Part shown: piece by piece, positions 1 through 11,942 of the stretch
Layout of the letters: every line of letters starts with the position of its first letter
Numbering within the stretch: position 1 is the first letter of the stretch
From: Stagonosporopsis chrysanthemi
Taxonomy: Eukaryota > Ascomycota > Dothideomycetes > Pleosporales > Didymellaceae
Length of the DNA: 39,438 bases
Reading direction: 5' to 3'
Assembly: GCA_022560025.1 (NCBI GenBank)
Contig: JAFISE010000233.1
Location: 1 to 39,438 of the forward strand
Made by a program: the position numbers and the translations under genes
Notes under the pieces: generated by a model
Seen by the model: the letters and a program-made list of their open reading frames with translations, nothing else
Databases searched by the model: none
Told to the model about the DNA's origin: nothing

Positions 1-3000
1 CGCAGCACCATGGCCCCCCGCCCGCCCCGCCGCCGCCCCAGGCCGCCCCCGCGACCACCACCACCGCCCCCGAGTCCTGGGTCGCCCCCGTGCCCGCCGC
101 CGACGTGCGCAAGCTCAAGAGCCTGATGCGCACCACCTGCGGCAAGATGCAGGGCCTGCTGGCCTTTCGCCGCGGCGAGTCCAACGCCTGGGCCCTGTCG
201 TACTGCTTCATCAACGACGAGGCCGGCAGCCTGCTCTACGAGCCGCAGAAGGAGAACACGTACACGCGCATCCTGATCCCGGACCTGCGCGGCTGCCACG
301 TCAAGAGCGCCTACGACGGCGAGGCCTTCACCGCCTACCTGCACGTCACCGTCCACAACTCCAAGCTCGAGGTCCACCTGCGGCCCCCGACCCAGGACGA
401 GTTCGACTCGTGGTTCGCCGCCCTGCTGTGCTGGCAGCCCATGCGCCCAAAGGGCATCCAGAACAGAATGGCCAAGCCGCAGACCCCCGTCGTCATGGAG
501 CGCCGCCTGGCCGACAGCAGGCGCCACTCCGAGGTCTCGTTGCTCAAGGAGACCCCCAAGAAAGAGGCCCCCATCATCAAGGTCGGCAAGATGATCTACT
601 GGGACACGAGTGTGACGTACAGCAACACAGGCACCCCCAAGTCCGGTGCAGGGAGACCGCATGCCTACCGCGTGCAGAGCCACGGCTCGCGGCGCTGGCG
701 GCGCGTCTCGTGCACCTTGCGCGAGAACGGCGAGCTCAAGCTGTACTCCGACACCGACGTCACCCTCGTATCCACCGTCCAGCTCTCCCAGCTGTCGCGC
801 TGCGCCGTCCAGCGACTCGACCCCTCGGTCCTCGACAACGAATTCTGCATAGCCGTATACCCGCAATACACCGCTGCCTCGTCAGCGATACCACTGACAC
901 GTCCCGTCTTCCTGTCGCTCGAGTCCCGCGTCTTGTACGAGGTCTGGATCGTGCTCCTGCGCGCATTCACCGTTCCACAACTGTACGGGCCCAAGTCAGA
1001 CGCCCTGAACGAAGAGGGCGCTCTCTCGCCCTCGTTCGAGACCCAAGACATGTTCCGCATGGAGAAGTCTCTCTATGTCAAGGTCATCGAGGCGCGGTTG
1101 GTGCCGCCCGTCAGTCCAAAGGTTGCGACGGGAGCGGGCGAGGGGCCAACACCCATACGCCCGACATCATCTGCCACCACGAACCCAGGAGGATATCTGA
1201 TCGAAGTACTACTGGACGGCGAAACGCGCGCCCGCACGACCGTCAAGAACGAAGGCAACACCCCGTTTTGGAGAGAAGAGTTTGACTTTCTGGATCTGCC
1301 TGCCCTGCACACCGCCTCTCTGTTGCTGAAGAAACGCCCGCCGAGCTACGTCCGGAACGAAAAGAACGTGTTTGAAAATCCAGGGGGCGAAAACCCGTAC
1401 GCCGCCGAGGGCGGCTATGCTGGCATCTCCTTTGATCAGACGCTCGGCAAGACAGACATCTATCTCGACGATCTCGGGGCCAACCAGGAGCTGGAGAAGT
1501 GGTGGCCGCTTGTGAACATGTATGGCAACAGTGTGGGCGAAGTGCTTGTGCGTGTGAGCAGTGAGGAGTGCGCCATCTTGATGGCTCGCGATTACTACCC
1601 GTTATCTGAGCTTCTCCACCGCTTCTCAAACAGTCTGACTCTGCAGATTGCCCACATGGTGCCGAACGAGCTCAGGAAGTTGTCCGAGTATCTGCTGAAC
1701 ATCTTCCAAGTCTCGGGAGCGGCTGTAGATTGGCTGTGCGCGCTTGTTGAGGAGGAGATTGACGGGACCCTGAAGGACTCGCCCGCCAGCCGGCTGCGCT
1801 TCAGTAAGAGGCTCGGCTCCAGCGACTCGAACGAGTCATCGCTCGGGGCTTTTGGCTCGGCCAGCGATCGGGAGGTCTTTGTTCGGGACATGGGCGTCAA
1901 TGCTAAGCTGGAGGCCAATCTGCTCTTCCGTGGCAACACTCTGCTCACCAAGTCCCTGGATCTGCACATGAAAAGGCTGGGCAAGGAGTACTTGGAGGAG
2001 ACTTTGTCCGAGAAGCTGCGGGAGATCAACGACAAGGATCCTGACTGTGAAGTCGATCCCAATCGTGTGTCTTCCCAACACGAGCTGGACCGCAACTGGC
2101 GACGTCTTATCAATTGCACTGAGGAGGTCTGGCGAGCAATCTACAACTCCGTACAGAGATGTCCGCAGGAGCTGAGGGTCATCTTCAGACACATCAAAGC
2201 ATGTGCTGAGGATCGATACGGCGACTTTCTGCGCACGGTAAAGTACAGCAGTGTGTCCGGTTTTCTCTTCTTGCGATTCTTCGTTCCTGCAGTGCTGAAC
2301 CCCAAGCTGTTTGGCCTGCTGAAGGGTATGTTCAGCTCATCCCCAACACGTTCAAGCGTTAACACCTCACAGATCACCCCAAGGCGAAAGCTCGGAGGAC
2401 GTTCACGCTGATTGCAAAGTCACTACAGGGACTGGCAAACATGTCCTCGTTTGGCACAAAGGAAGCTTGGATGGAGCCTATGAATGCTTTCCTCACGTCA
2501 CACCGACAGGAATTCAAGAAGTACCTGGACGACATCTGCTCGATATCGACCTCGACCTCGCCTGCGCCAACCATCCCGCCATCCTACAGCACACCTATCG
2601 CCATCCTGCACCGTCTGCCTCCGACGTTCAAGGAGGGATTTCCATCGCTGCCGTATCTGATCGACCACTCGCGCAACTTTGCAATGCTCATCAACCTCTG
2701 GCTTGAGAACACCACCAAGACCGCGCACGAGATTCAGGCCGGTGACGGTGATCTTCTTCGCTTCCACAACATCTGCGTGTCTCTTAGTGAGCGCACAAAA
2801 GACTGTCTCAATCGCGCCGAGCCCGCCGAACGGCCGTCTTCATCGCTGAGTGTCAAGTGGGAGGAGTTGATTGAGCAGCTGCAGGGTGCGAATCTGGACA
2901 CGAATCGAGGCGCGATGACTCGAAGCCGAGGTGCGATTAAGGAAGAGGAGCTGGAAGATATGCCAATGTCACCCGGCAATGGCACTGGAAATGGAGAGGA

Positions 3001-3958
3001 CTATTCGTCGTCCTCAGCTGCGACCACTCCCATCACTATGAGGCCAGCGCCGAAGTCGCGGCACCATCAGAATTCGAGCATCTCCGCCTCCCATGCTTCG
3101 CAAAGCTCGCTCAAGAGCAACACCTCGCAGCAGATATCCTATGTCAACCCCTTCGCCACCCGCGGCGGATACGCGCCATCGGCGAATGAATCCATGACTA
3201 CCTCGCAGTCTGCATCCGCATCTGCGAGTGCGTCGGCGTCCGCTGGCGAGGAAACCCCGCCCGGCTCCAGCGACGGTATACACATGGCGCCTGCGCCGTC
3301 CTACCCCCAGACACACACAACCCCGTCGGGCTCGACTGGCTCGTTCCAGCGCAGCAACCCTGTCGCGCCCATCAACACGTCACGCCCCGAGCTCATGTCC
3401 CCCGACTCTCAAGCACGCGCTGTCCGTCCTGAACCAGAGAACAACAGCGAGAGGATCAGTGAGAACGGATCGATGCACGAAGAGGAATACACCACCGCCC
3501 TGCCTGCGTTCTCGTCCCAAGCTCCCAAAGAACTCAAAGAGAAAGAGCGCAAAGAGCGCGGTCTGCGCGGCGTGCTCCCGTTCCAGCGCAAAAAGAAGGA
3601 CAAAGACCGCGAGAAGGAGAAAGACCGCGAAAAGAGCAAATTCAAGGAGAAAGAGAAGGAAAAAGAAAAGGAAAAGGAAAAGGAAAAGGAAAAGGGCATC
3701 CTTGACCTCGTCGAGAAGGAGCGCCGTGGCGAGCACTCAATGGGCGGTAGCATGCGTAGCCGTCCGGACAGGGATAAGCGTAACGCCGACCGCGACGAAG
3801 AGTTCTGACTACATGGCTGGTTCACCGGTGCGGGTGGGGGAGACAGGGATAGGGAGAGGGACAAGTTGCGCTCGTCTGCCAAAGCCGAGGCGGCGCAGGA
3901 GATCAAGCGCAGAAAGAGCGAGGGCGAGCTGCTCAACTCCGTCTCGCGCGATCTGTGA
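1..3958 (+). CDS. RasGAP protein, BUD2/CLA2-like (5' end outside window)
   Basis: GTPase-activating protein for a Ras-type small GTPase. The closest known type is the bud-site/polarity GAP BUD2/CLA2, acting at the cell cortex. The frame is open to the left edge (codons in phase from base 3), so the true start lies upstream. Order of parts: proline/alanine-rich start, PH-like region (about 110-420), second PH-like region (about 590-960), C2 domain (about 1060-1330), then RasGAP domain. In the GAP domain the arginine-finger candidate is the Arg codon at 1929-1931 (FRGNTLL), and the family signature FLRFFVPAVLNPKLFGLL ends at the intron. Intron 2326-2372 (GTATGT...CAG) restores DHPKAKARRTFTLIAKSLQ. 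The tail is Ser/Ala-rich, then a highly charged KEKEKE stretch (3590-3700). The first in-frame stop is TGA at 3806-3808. The same frame stays open for 49 codons to TGA 3956-3958, ending in a charged segment with KRRKSEGELLNSVSRDL. Function is confident; whether the product ends at 3808 or 3958 is open. Confidence 0.9.
3806..3811 (+). promoter_or_regulatory. TGA-CTA stop context, candidate translational readthrough site
   Basis: The RasGAP stop is TGA followed directly by CTA. TGA-CTA is the best characterised leaky stop context in animals and fungi. The downstream frame is open for 49 codons and keeps the Arg/Asp/Lys/Glu-rich character of the upstream tail. An alternative is a 63-bp in-frame intron (GT at 3780, AG at 3842), but its acceptor GAG is weak. 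A simple nonsense change is also possible. Confidence 0.45.
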
Positions 3959-4676
3959 GCCCGTGGAGCTGGGCTGCTTCCAGGTCGTGGGGTCGCGGGG
4001 GAGGTCGATGGCTGGGCTGGACTGGGTGTGGTGTATAGTGGACACACGCACACGCACACGCAGGTATACATGCAATGCAATGCACGTATTCCATCCGCGA
4101 AACCCGCACTAGACGTCTCCTCCCCGACCCCCTCTGCCCCTCCCCTCCGCCGGCACTCTGCTAGTAGACATTCGTCCTTCCCCCAAAGCGACCCCGACTC
4201 CAAGGCAAAAGAAAAGGCCCCACACAACGCAACGCAACGCAACGCACTGGACCTCCCGCTCGTCCGCCTTTGCGCACCGCGCGCGCCAACAAGAAGCATG
4301 GATGGTGGCTGTTTACACTGTTCTGTTCTGTTCTGTTCCATTGCATTCTATTCTGCACCGCACCGCACCTTAGATATCCCGACCTGGCCTGGGTCTTGGT
4401 TGCTTTTCTAGGCTTACTTAAAGCGAAAAAAGGGGAGTGGGATAGAAGTTGTATTTTGTGGTGGTGCTTTGGGTGGTGCTTTGGATGGGGTTTGTAATGA
4501 GGAGATGGGTAGGTTGATGGGTAGATATGGGTCGATGAGTGCGGGTGAGCGGATCGGAAGAAAAGAGAAAGAGAAAGGGCAGGAGGGAGGGGGAGAGCCA
4601 AGAGGATGAGAATAGAGAATCTATAGAGCATAGCAGTACAGGGGGCGGGGGTAGAGAAAAGTAGAGGATGGGATGA

Positions 4677-4698
4677 GGGGGCATGGGGGAGGGTAGGG
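4677..4698 (+). other. G-quadruplex-type motif
   Basis: Four G-runs of 5, 5, 3 and 3 bases are separated by loops of 3, 1 and 2 bases, satisfying the usual G3+ N1-7 rule. The G strand is the RasGAP sense strand, about 720 bp past its second stop, so it might lie in a long 3' UTR. It sits in a generally G-rich tract, which lowers its specificity. Confidence 0.55.
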
Positions 4699-4860
4699 TA
4701 GAGTACAGCGGAGGATAGAGCACGGTTGAGGATAGAGCACAGAGGGGGGGGGACTTGGTCATTGCATCGCATCGCATTGCATTTTTAGTTTTTTATCCCC
4801 AGTCATCGAAAGCGTAGCATCTGTATATGTAGAGCATATAAGTATATAAGGTTAGAGTCA

Positions 4861-5240
4861 AAGGCGATGTCAGATTCAAAGTCAAAGGCGATGTCAATGT
4901 CAAAGGCGATGTCAATGTCAATGCCAAAACTCAAAAGTCAAAGTCTAAAGTCACAGTCATATACACAGGTCAATTTCAAAGTCACAAGCCACCAGTCAAA
5001 GTCAGAGCCAAAGGCGATGTCAACGTCAACGTCGGAGGCGACGTCAATCTCAATATTACCTTCCCCCACATCATCACAATTCACATCCCCACGACGAGAG
5101 AAGATGTCAACGAGCGCAAACCCCTCCAACCCGCCCGTCACATCGTATCGTTGCACTTACATACATCCGTACCAGTCACAAGCCAAGAGTCACGAGTCCC
5201 AAATCGAACAGAGAGCCATGAAGTCCAAAGTCTGAAGTCT
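4861..5240. repeat. Degenerate GTCAAA/GTCAAT hexamer array
   Basis: The motif GTCAAA, GTCAAT or GTCACA recurs at multiples of about 6 bp. The cleanest part is 4866-4925, where an 18-bp unit (ATGTCAATGTCAAAGGCG) is seen in tandem. Copies decay to the right into GAAGTCT/GAGTCAC variants. No coding role is evident. Confidence 0.75.
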
Positions 5241-5706
5241 CCGAAGTCTCTAGAGCCAGCCCGCAGCGCAAACGGAACGAAACGGAGTGCAGCAGAGCGC
5301 GGGCAAGGATCGGCTGGGCTGGGCTGTTGTTGTTGTTGTTGCGACGGTGGGCAGCTTTATGGGATCTGGGCTGGGGAAGAGCCGGGAGGGAATGTTTGCG
5401 CACTGGAGAGTGAAGAGTGAGGGGATTGCAGGAGAGACGGGAGCGGGAGAGGGGGAAGGAGAAGCGGAGTTGAGTTGTGGGGATGAGATGATGTCTTCAT
5501 AACGTTGCTGGACGGTTTGCTGGACTGGATGGGGCGGCTGCGGGTGGGGAATGGCGTGCGCGTGTGGTATCGACAGTGCTGATGATGCGTTTGTGTGTTG
5601 CGAGAAGAGAGTGAGGGGATTGTGCGGATATGCGGATTTTTGCGTACTACGGGGGGAAGTGTAGCTGCGAACGAAGACGCCGGTATGGCTGTGTAGACAA
5701 CATGCT

Positions 5707-5723
5707 GGGGGGGGGGGGGGGGG
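5707..5723. repeat. G17 homopolymer
   Basis: A run of 17 G residues lies about 75 bp beyond the stop of the leftward MFS gene. It may be genuine or an assembly artefact, since C homopolymers also flank the gap at 18154-18163. Confidence 0.9.
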
Positions 5724-5798
5724 TTGAGACTCCAACACCTCGAGCTAGAATCTGGCTCTGTTCCACACTAACGCGTCTCCAACACCGCTACAACACCG

Positions 5799-7439
5799 CT
5801 ACAACGTATACCTAAAAAACGGACTCTTGTCCCCCGCCATCAATAACTCCTCCTCTGTATACCGCGCCCTCACGGCCTCCTCCCCCACCTCAGCAACCAG
5901 CGCATCCCTCCTCTTGTTCTCCCGCGCATACGCCCACCGCAGCACCACCGTCATCGCAATAGCCGCCAAACACATGGCCAGACTCGCCGCGAACCCAGTG
6001 GTGTACTTTGGCTTCTCGCGCGCAAGATAGATATTGCTCCCCATGATGCCGCCCATGTTGCCCACGGAAATAAGCAGCGCCATGCCCACTGCGCGCTTCG
6101 AGCTCGGGGCGAGCGAGTTGGCGATCCACGACACGAGGCACGTGAAGGGGCAGTAGAGCCCGGCTGCCACGGGGAACAGGAAGCCGTATGTGACGCCCGG
6201 GTAGGCCGGGTGCGGGATCGCAAGTTGCGCGATGAAGCCCACGACGGCGATGCTGTAGCCAGCGATGATCCAGGGGGAGCGGCACTGGGTGAGGTCCGAG
6301 CACCAGGCCCAGATCAGGGTGACGATGGCGGCGAAGACGTAGATGGGGATTGTGAGGAGTTGGGCGTTGGCGCTCGAGTAGCCGAGGCCGTTGATGACGG
6401 TTGGGACGGTGGCGGTGAAGCTGTGTGTGTGAGTAGTGACCATGTTGTATGTATGGGGATACGTACCCGTAGACACCCACAGTGTTACCCCAGAATATGA
6501 CGACGGCGGCCCAGATCTTCCAGTCCGAGAGGCCGGCGATGATGTGCTGCTTGCCCATCTTGTCATTGTTCGTCGCCCTGCCCTGTCCACTCCCCGAATC
6601 GTCCTGCAGCCGGCGGACCAGCAGATCGCGTTCTGGCTGCGTGAGAAACTGGGCCGTCTCGGGGCTGTCGGGCAGAATCTTCCAGATGAAGAGGGAAAGG
6701 GCAACGGGTATCAGGCCCTCGATGAGGAAAATCCACTGCCACCCTGCGACGCCCGCTCGCCCGTCCAGCTTCTCGATCCCAAAAGCCAGGAGCCCGGAGA
6801 AAGCCCCAGCCAGCGACGCAGCGATGTAGAACACCGCCATTCGGCGCTGCAGTTCGAAGCGGCGATACCACAGCGTGAGCAGGAATGTCGCGGCGGGGAA
6901 GAACCCGCTCTCTGTGACGCCGAGGAAGAAACGCCCGGCCAGGAGTCCGCTATAGCTGTTGACCAGGCCCATGAGCGTCATCACCAGACCCCACGAGAAC
7001 ATGAGGATGGCCATCCAATGCGACGGGCGCATGAGCTTCAGGACAATGTTCGACGGGACTTCGAGGAGGGTGTATGGGATGAAGAAGAGCGTGACCGCCG
7101 TGTTGTACTGCAGGCCGCGCAGATTGAGGTCGACGTCCATGCCGGCGATTTTGGCGTTGCCAACTACACCGTGTCAGTGGGGTGAAGCTACAGATAGCAA
7201 AGAGGACTCTCACTGTTCGAGCGGTCGACGAAGGCAACCAGGTACAGCAGGGAAAGCATGGGCACCAGCCTGTAGTCCACCTTGCGCAGCACGCGGCTCG
7301 CCTCCGCCTCGTCGAGCTCTATATGTTGAGCTTCCAGCTCTGCAGACGAAGTATACTCCTTCTCCGCATTGAGGTTCTCAATCCGCTGCTCGTTTTCCAG
7401 CGAAGCGTCGTGCTTCTCTTCCAGGCCCGTAGAGGCCAT
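5799..7439 (-). CDS. MFS transporter, anion:cation symporter (DAL5/TNA1-like)
   Basis: Plasma-membrane 12-helix secondary carrier of the ACS family, which in fungi imports organic anions such as allantoate, nicotinate, pantothenate or carboxylates with protons. Exons are 7439-7214, 7163-6467 and 6420-5799, giving 514 residues. Introns are 50 bp (7164-7213) and 46 bp (6421-6466), both GT-AG. The first junction rebuilds the family hallmark FVDRSNIGNAKIAGM after TM1. GVTESGFFPAATFLLTLWY and GLLAFGIEKLDG are typical ACS segments in TM4-TM5, and a charged tail follows TM12. The start at 7439 (ACGATGG) is preferred over an in-frame ATG 26 codons earlier because the acidic leader MASTGLEEKHD looks normal for the family. 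The substrate cannot be assigned from sequence. Confidence 0.9.
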
Positions 7440-8302
7440 CGTTATCTGTGGAGAGGTGAAGCGCACAGTATTGCTGTCAACCCCCACACGGCAAATTCGA
7501 TTCTTATATTGAATCATGCTCGGTACATTCAGCGCCCGAGTCGTCCACTACGGCTTGCCCTCTCCGGCAATTGCATCTCCCTCATGCGTCTCAACCACAC
7601 AGCAGCGCGTGACGGGCGAGTCGCCATCGAGGAGCGGGTCCTCGCACGTTTGTCTGGGGTAGCAGGCGTCTGGGCGTGCGTTGTGCGCGGGGTAAATGTG
7701 GACGGGATCAGTTGTGCAGATCAGCAAGACGTGTGTCTCGTTGGCTGATGGTGCATGTTGTGTTGCATTGGTCAAGGAGCGGCTAACCAAAGAAGAAGGC
7801 TTAGACGAGCTTAACGGAAGGTCGTGGCGGTGGCATCGTCGGACTGCAGCCGAGGCATGTTCGCCACTTTCGGGCATTGCGCCGACGGCTGATCAGCTCT
7901 TATGCACAAGGTGGCTGGCGAAATGATGGCAAGAGTTTGCCCTGCGCTGTCACGAGATATGTGCTAGAAAGACTCGCTGTCCTCTTAGCAGATCCCAGGG
8001 CCAGATAACACCATAACAACGGCCGCTACCGTTGAACAACGGACATGATCTGGTGATGCAAAGCTACATTCGAGACACAACATGGCTAGAAGGCTTCACT
8101 TGAACGTTCTCGAGGCAGTTTTGTGTGTGGTATCCTTTCATCAGGATGGGGTATTAGATTTGCTATGACATTAAAGGGTCTTGCTGTTCATGAAAGTGCA
8201 CATCATTGAGGCTCCGTCGAAACCAGCAACAGGTCTATCGAAAGAGATCGCTCTTAGCGATGCATGACATTGCGTCATTATCCTGCGACCAGCTACAGGC
8301 GC
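7440..8302. other. Intergenic, no gene seen
   Basis: It contains the upstream region of the MFS gene and the 3' flank of the peptide transporter gene. Short open frames on both strands (for example 7548-7877 minus, 7696-7926 plus) show no family likeness and no splice-consistent extension. Confidence 0.6.
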
Positions 8303-10279
8303 CTAGTAGTTGGCAGCCCTCTTCTCATCCTCCGGGGCACCAGCGACGCTGAGGCGCCTCTCGACATCTTCGGCCTGAGTTGCGTTGCCAATATGACCGG
8401 TGGGCAGCATGTTGAGCTGGTCCTCCTCCTTGTCCATCTTGCGGTAAGCGAACCAGAAGAGCACACCAGTGACGAATGAGATAATGGCAACAGCACCGTA
8501 GTTCCAGACAACGAGAGGGTCCAGAGTGAGAGGAGTAAAAGCCTGAGCAAGAGCTGCGGAGAAGGCCGTGGTGAAGAGCTGGACGGCCATGACCAAAGAC
8601 CTCATGTTCTTGGGCGCCTTGGTGAAAGCGTACTCGAGAGTTGTGACCGAGGCGAAAATCTCGGACATGGCAATAAGGATGTAGACACCAGTGACAGCCC
8701 AAACGTTGATGGGAGACTTGTACTCCTTCAGAGTTGGGTCATCATAGTAACCTGAGGTCTTGTAGACGTAGTACTGCAGAACGGAGGCCCAGACCATGGA
8801 GAAGGAGGCGACGATGAAACCAGCGCAGATCTTCTTGAGGGGAGTGAACCTGATGCCCCTCTTGCGAAGGAAGGGGTAGACAATGGTGTCAAGAACTGGG
8901 CAGATTGTTAGTAATGTCCTGAATGCACCACAAATGATGAGACTTACTCGGCACGAGGATGATGATGGCGATGGGGTCGAGGTTGGCCAGAAGATCGTTG
9001 GGGACACCGTGGAGAGACATGGTGGAGCACATCTGAGTCAGGTTGGAGTCCATCTGGCGGTAAGCCAGCCAGAAGATGGGGACCCAGAAGAACACACCGC
9101 AAGCGCGGAAACCACGAGCGATTTCGTCAACCCAAGCGTCGTCGAAGTTGTACCAAGAAGGCTTGTTGTCACCGAGAGCGGAGGGCCTGATCGACTCCCA
9201 CATCTTACCGTCGTTCCAGTTCTTGAGGTTCCTGGTTCCCAGGGCCTTGCCGAGAAGCTTGAAGGCAGGTCCCATGACACTGCCACTCGGGGGTCGCAAG
9301 ATGTAGTGCTTCTTGCAGAAGATCAGGACAGGCAGAGCAAACAGGAAGAAGACCGTAGGAATGAGGTAGGACAGCCAGAAGCCGACGTATCGCTCGGCGT
9401 AAACCATACCCAATTGACCAGCCAAGGCACCGATGTTGATGAACAGGTAGAAGTAGTTGTAGACACGAGTGATGGTGATGGAAGGGTCGATGATGACGCG
9501 CTTGCCGTCCCTCTCCACAACCTCGAGCTTATCGGTCTCGAGCTGTTCAACGATCAAAGGCGAGATGTTGGGCTTGAATGTTCCAGTTCCGAGTCCCATG
9601 ACGAGCAGACCTACAATGAAGCAAGCCAAGGCGCCATGCTCGCTGTCGAGGACCGAAGGAATGGCAGAGACGACGAGGATAATGTGACCGATTTCAGCAA
9701 TGACGACCGAGTAGAGAATGGTCTTATAACGTCCGAGGTATGTATCAGCGATCCAGGCACCGAGAAGAGGGCAGCAGTACACCCAGAAGGCATTGAAGGT
9801 GGTCAGGGAGAAAGCAACCTGCTTGCCCAATCCAAGGGCACCAGGCTGAGCGTCGGCATCACTAGGGTTGATGGCAGCACCGGTAGGGGTGGGCCTCTCC
9901 TTTGCAATGAAGTTGGAGTAGACCTGAACACATCCATAGTAGGACATGCGCTCGACGAGTTCGACAAATGCGATGGTGTAGATCCTCCACGGAATGGTGG
10001 CGCCAACGCGAGGAAGCGTAGCTAGTTCCTCCTCGGTGGGAAGGTTGTCATCACTGAGGTAGCTCTCCTGCAGGGTGGCCTTGCCCTCGGAGAAGAGGAA
10101 TGGTGGAGGCTCGTCGGTGTGGAGGGCCGGGTTCTTGCGCTGTGGGTCACCAGAGGCATCGATCAGAGCTGGGTCCAAGCCGACAGCTTGCTGTAAAATT
10201 GTGAGCACGAGCACCTGGGGGATGCACACGGCATTGTATGTTTATGGCTTACCACTGCATCGTTGTCACCAACAGGCAT
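8303..10279 (-). CDS. PTR2/POT-family proton-coupled peptide transporter
   Basis: Imports di- and tripeptides with protons across the plasma membrane. Exons are 10279-10253 (9 codons), 10190-8948 and 8895-8303, giving 620 residues. Introns are 62 bp (10191-10252) and 52 bp (8896-8947), both with GTAAG donors and CAG acceptors. Visible family features are the ExxER proton-coupling motif in FVELVERMSYYG, GAWIADTYLGRYKTILYS after TM2-3, GTGTFKPNISPL, and the second POT signature around FYLFINIGALAGQLG. The hydrophilic N-terminus and a central loop before the last six helices match fungal PTR2 proteins. The ATG sits in a good context (CACCATGCC) after a pyrimidine-rich leader, a pattern common in well-expressed fungal genes. 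One HGATAR site (AGATAA at 10483-10488) lies about 200 bp upstream, consistent with nitrogen control but weak alone. Confidence 0.95.
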
Positions 10280-11942
10280 GGTGATGGTCGTGCTACGTGG
10301 TACTGCGTAGACTTGGTGAGGTGGGGTTGAGGAGTGAGTGGGGAGCGACAACGAAGAGAAAACGCTGGGAGGGTCATGTTTATGGGTATTTGAAGTGAAA
10401 GCACGCAAGCATCGCTCGCGTGTCGTGTGGCCAGCCTGGCCGCCTGAGTATTGCCGATCAGGAAGGAGGTCGTAACAGTAACAGATAAACGCCGTGCCCT
10501 AGCTTTGATGCGGCAGGTCTGCGTGGCCAGCCGCCTTGCCACCGACGTTCACTTCCCTAGCTTTACCCAGGTGCGTGCGCGATAACTGTTGGAACCTTCT
10601 TGTGCGCGCCAATCATTGCCCAGAGGCAAGTCCCTGCACAAGCCTCAGTAAGACACACTAAGGGCCGACAAGACCCACCAAGCAGCCGACAAGAGCTCTT
10701 GTAAAGCTTTGCCTGCCCAGAAATCAGTGAAGAAGGTGTTGCGAAGTGTGCGCAGCTGTCTCCTTCTGCATTCCGCCCGGTATCATTGTGCGCTCTGCAG
10801 CTGTGTCTTTCACCGTCATGCATCCGCGAACGGCTGTCCATGGGACCCCGCCTGAGCAACAGTGCAGCAACATCGAAGGATGCGCAACAGCACTCTTGGC
10901 ATTATTACATTCCACCCGTATTCCTTATCTCCTTCCCAAAGCGGCGAGCTAAGCCGAAGCGTGGCGCTCCTCGCGTGCCCTCTGCGGCGGCAGCGCGCAG
11001 AGTCCAGAATGCTTACACGGGCACTGTCGACAGAACAGGTTAGTCTAAGAACAAACAGCTTCGATGAAGTTTCGACCATCGCCAAAGCGTTTGCACCCCG
11101 CGTGCTAGTCAACACCATGTTTCTCGTCCAGCGGTGCGCCAGTTTTCAACAACTACTAGCAACGACTCGTTCAATTTGCTTGGGCGGTCTCCAGCGCTGA
11201 TCGAATCATGCGCATTTATCTCAAGTTTGAGGATTACGTTTTGGTGACCAGTCCTGTGCCTGACTGTGTCCTAGAGGAAGGGTGGCTGACATGCGGCGTT
11301 TTGTCGCTGCAACAGAAAGAGCGCTTACGAGCGGTTGACGAGAGCGCCACTATCTGCGATGGAGCGAAGCAGAGTCGCGCTTCGTAGTTTTGGGATTTGC
11401 AATCAAATCCAATACGCCTAGGAGTTGTGGCATCGTTCGATTCGATTTCTTCTACCTCCCGTTCGGTATCAGGAGCCTGGTCATTGGGTGTTGGGCACAC
11501 GCATTCGGCTCTCCCGTTCCGGGGGCGCAGTACAAGCTTTGCCCTTAGCAACTGGGCATGCGCGCTTGTCTGTGTACTGCAGATAGCTTGCTCAAGTTTA
11601 AGACGGACGTCTGCCGCCTTGTCACACTGTTGGCGTTGGTGCTTGTTCAATTGGTCCGTGGAGAACTCCCACAGAACGGCCGCCTTTGACTGGTCCTCTC
11701 CCTTCGATTCGGTATTCGCAGTATGCCATATTCATCCATATTCATCTATGCTCATGTATATTGAAGGTTTAACAGAAGGGCTGCTGATGGTTTATTTCTT
11801 ATCCACTCCACACTAGATTGGTTATTCTCGCTGCACGTCACTTGGAATTCCCTCGAAAAGGATTACAGTCATCGACCAAGCAAATTCAAGAATGAAGGTG
11901 GAAAGATGAAAAGTCGTTCCTATTACGGCAGTTGCTCAAGTT
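10280..11942. other. Intergenic, no gene supported
   Basis: A 1.66-kb stretch between the peptide carrier and the Old Yellow Enzyme gene. Overlapping open frames occur on both strands (10862-11200 plus, 10816-11118 minus, 11397-11816 plus, 11234-11650 minus), none with recognisable domains or splice partners. The right end is the 3' flank of the oxidoreductase gene. Confidence 0.55.

Larger units (their letters stand above)
3959..5798. other. Low-complexity intergenic DNA, no gene supported
   Basis: This 1.84-kb stretch lies between the 3' ends of two convergent genes. It is made of short repeats: an ACACGC tract near 4043, CAACG repeats near 4225, TTCTG repeats near 4318, a purine-rich tract 4550-4750, a hexamer array near 4860-5240, TTG repeats near 5326 and a G17 run at 5707-5723. 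Open frames here (for example 4867-5235) are repeat translations with no family likeness. Confidence 0.7.

Noticed and set aside
410..1285. 291-codon Arg/Pro-rich frame inside the RasGAP gene
   Set aside because: Shadow of the GC-rich sense frame, which carries recognisable PH and C2 domains.
3409..4341. Minus-strand 310-codon frame with a (Ser-Phe)n stretch
   Set aside because: It is antisense to the KEKEKE-coding repeat of the RasGAP gene and the low-complexity flank; the sense frame is clearly coding.
4867..5235. 122-codon open frame rich in Ser, Lys and Met
   Set aside because: It is a direct translation of the GTCAAA/GTCAAT array, with no family likeness and no codon pattern of a real gene.
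5799..10279. Treating the MFS and PTR2 genes as part of the catabolic cluster
   Set aside because: They are more than 11 kb away, separated by the HET, oxygenase and DHA2 loci, and nothing in sequence ties them to it beyond one weak GATA site.
11234..11816. Two overlapping 138-139 codon frames on opposite strands
   Set aside because: Neither has a domain, splice extension or family likeness; overlapping frames of this length occur by chance in GC-balanced DNA.
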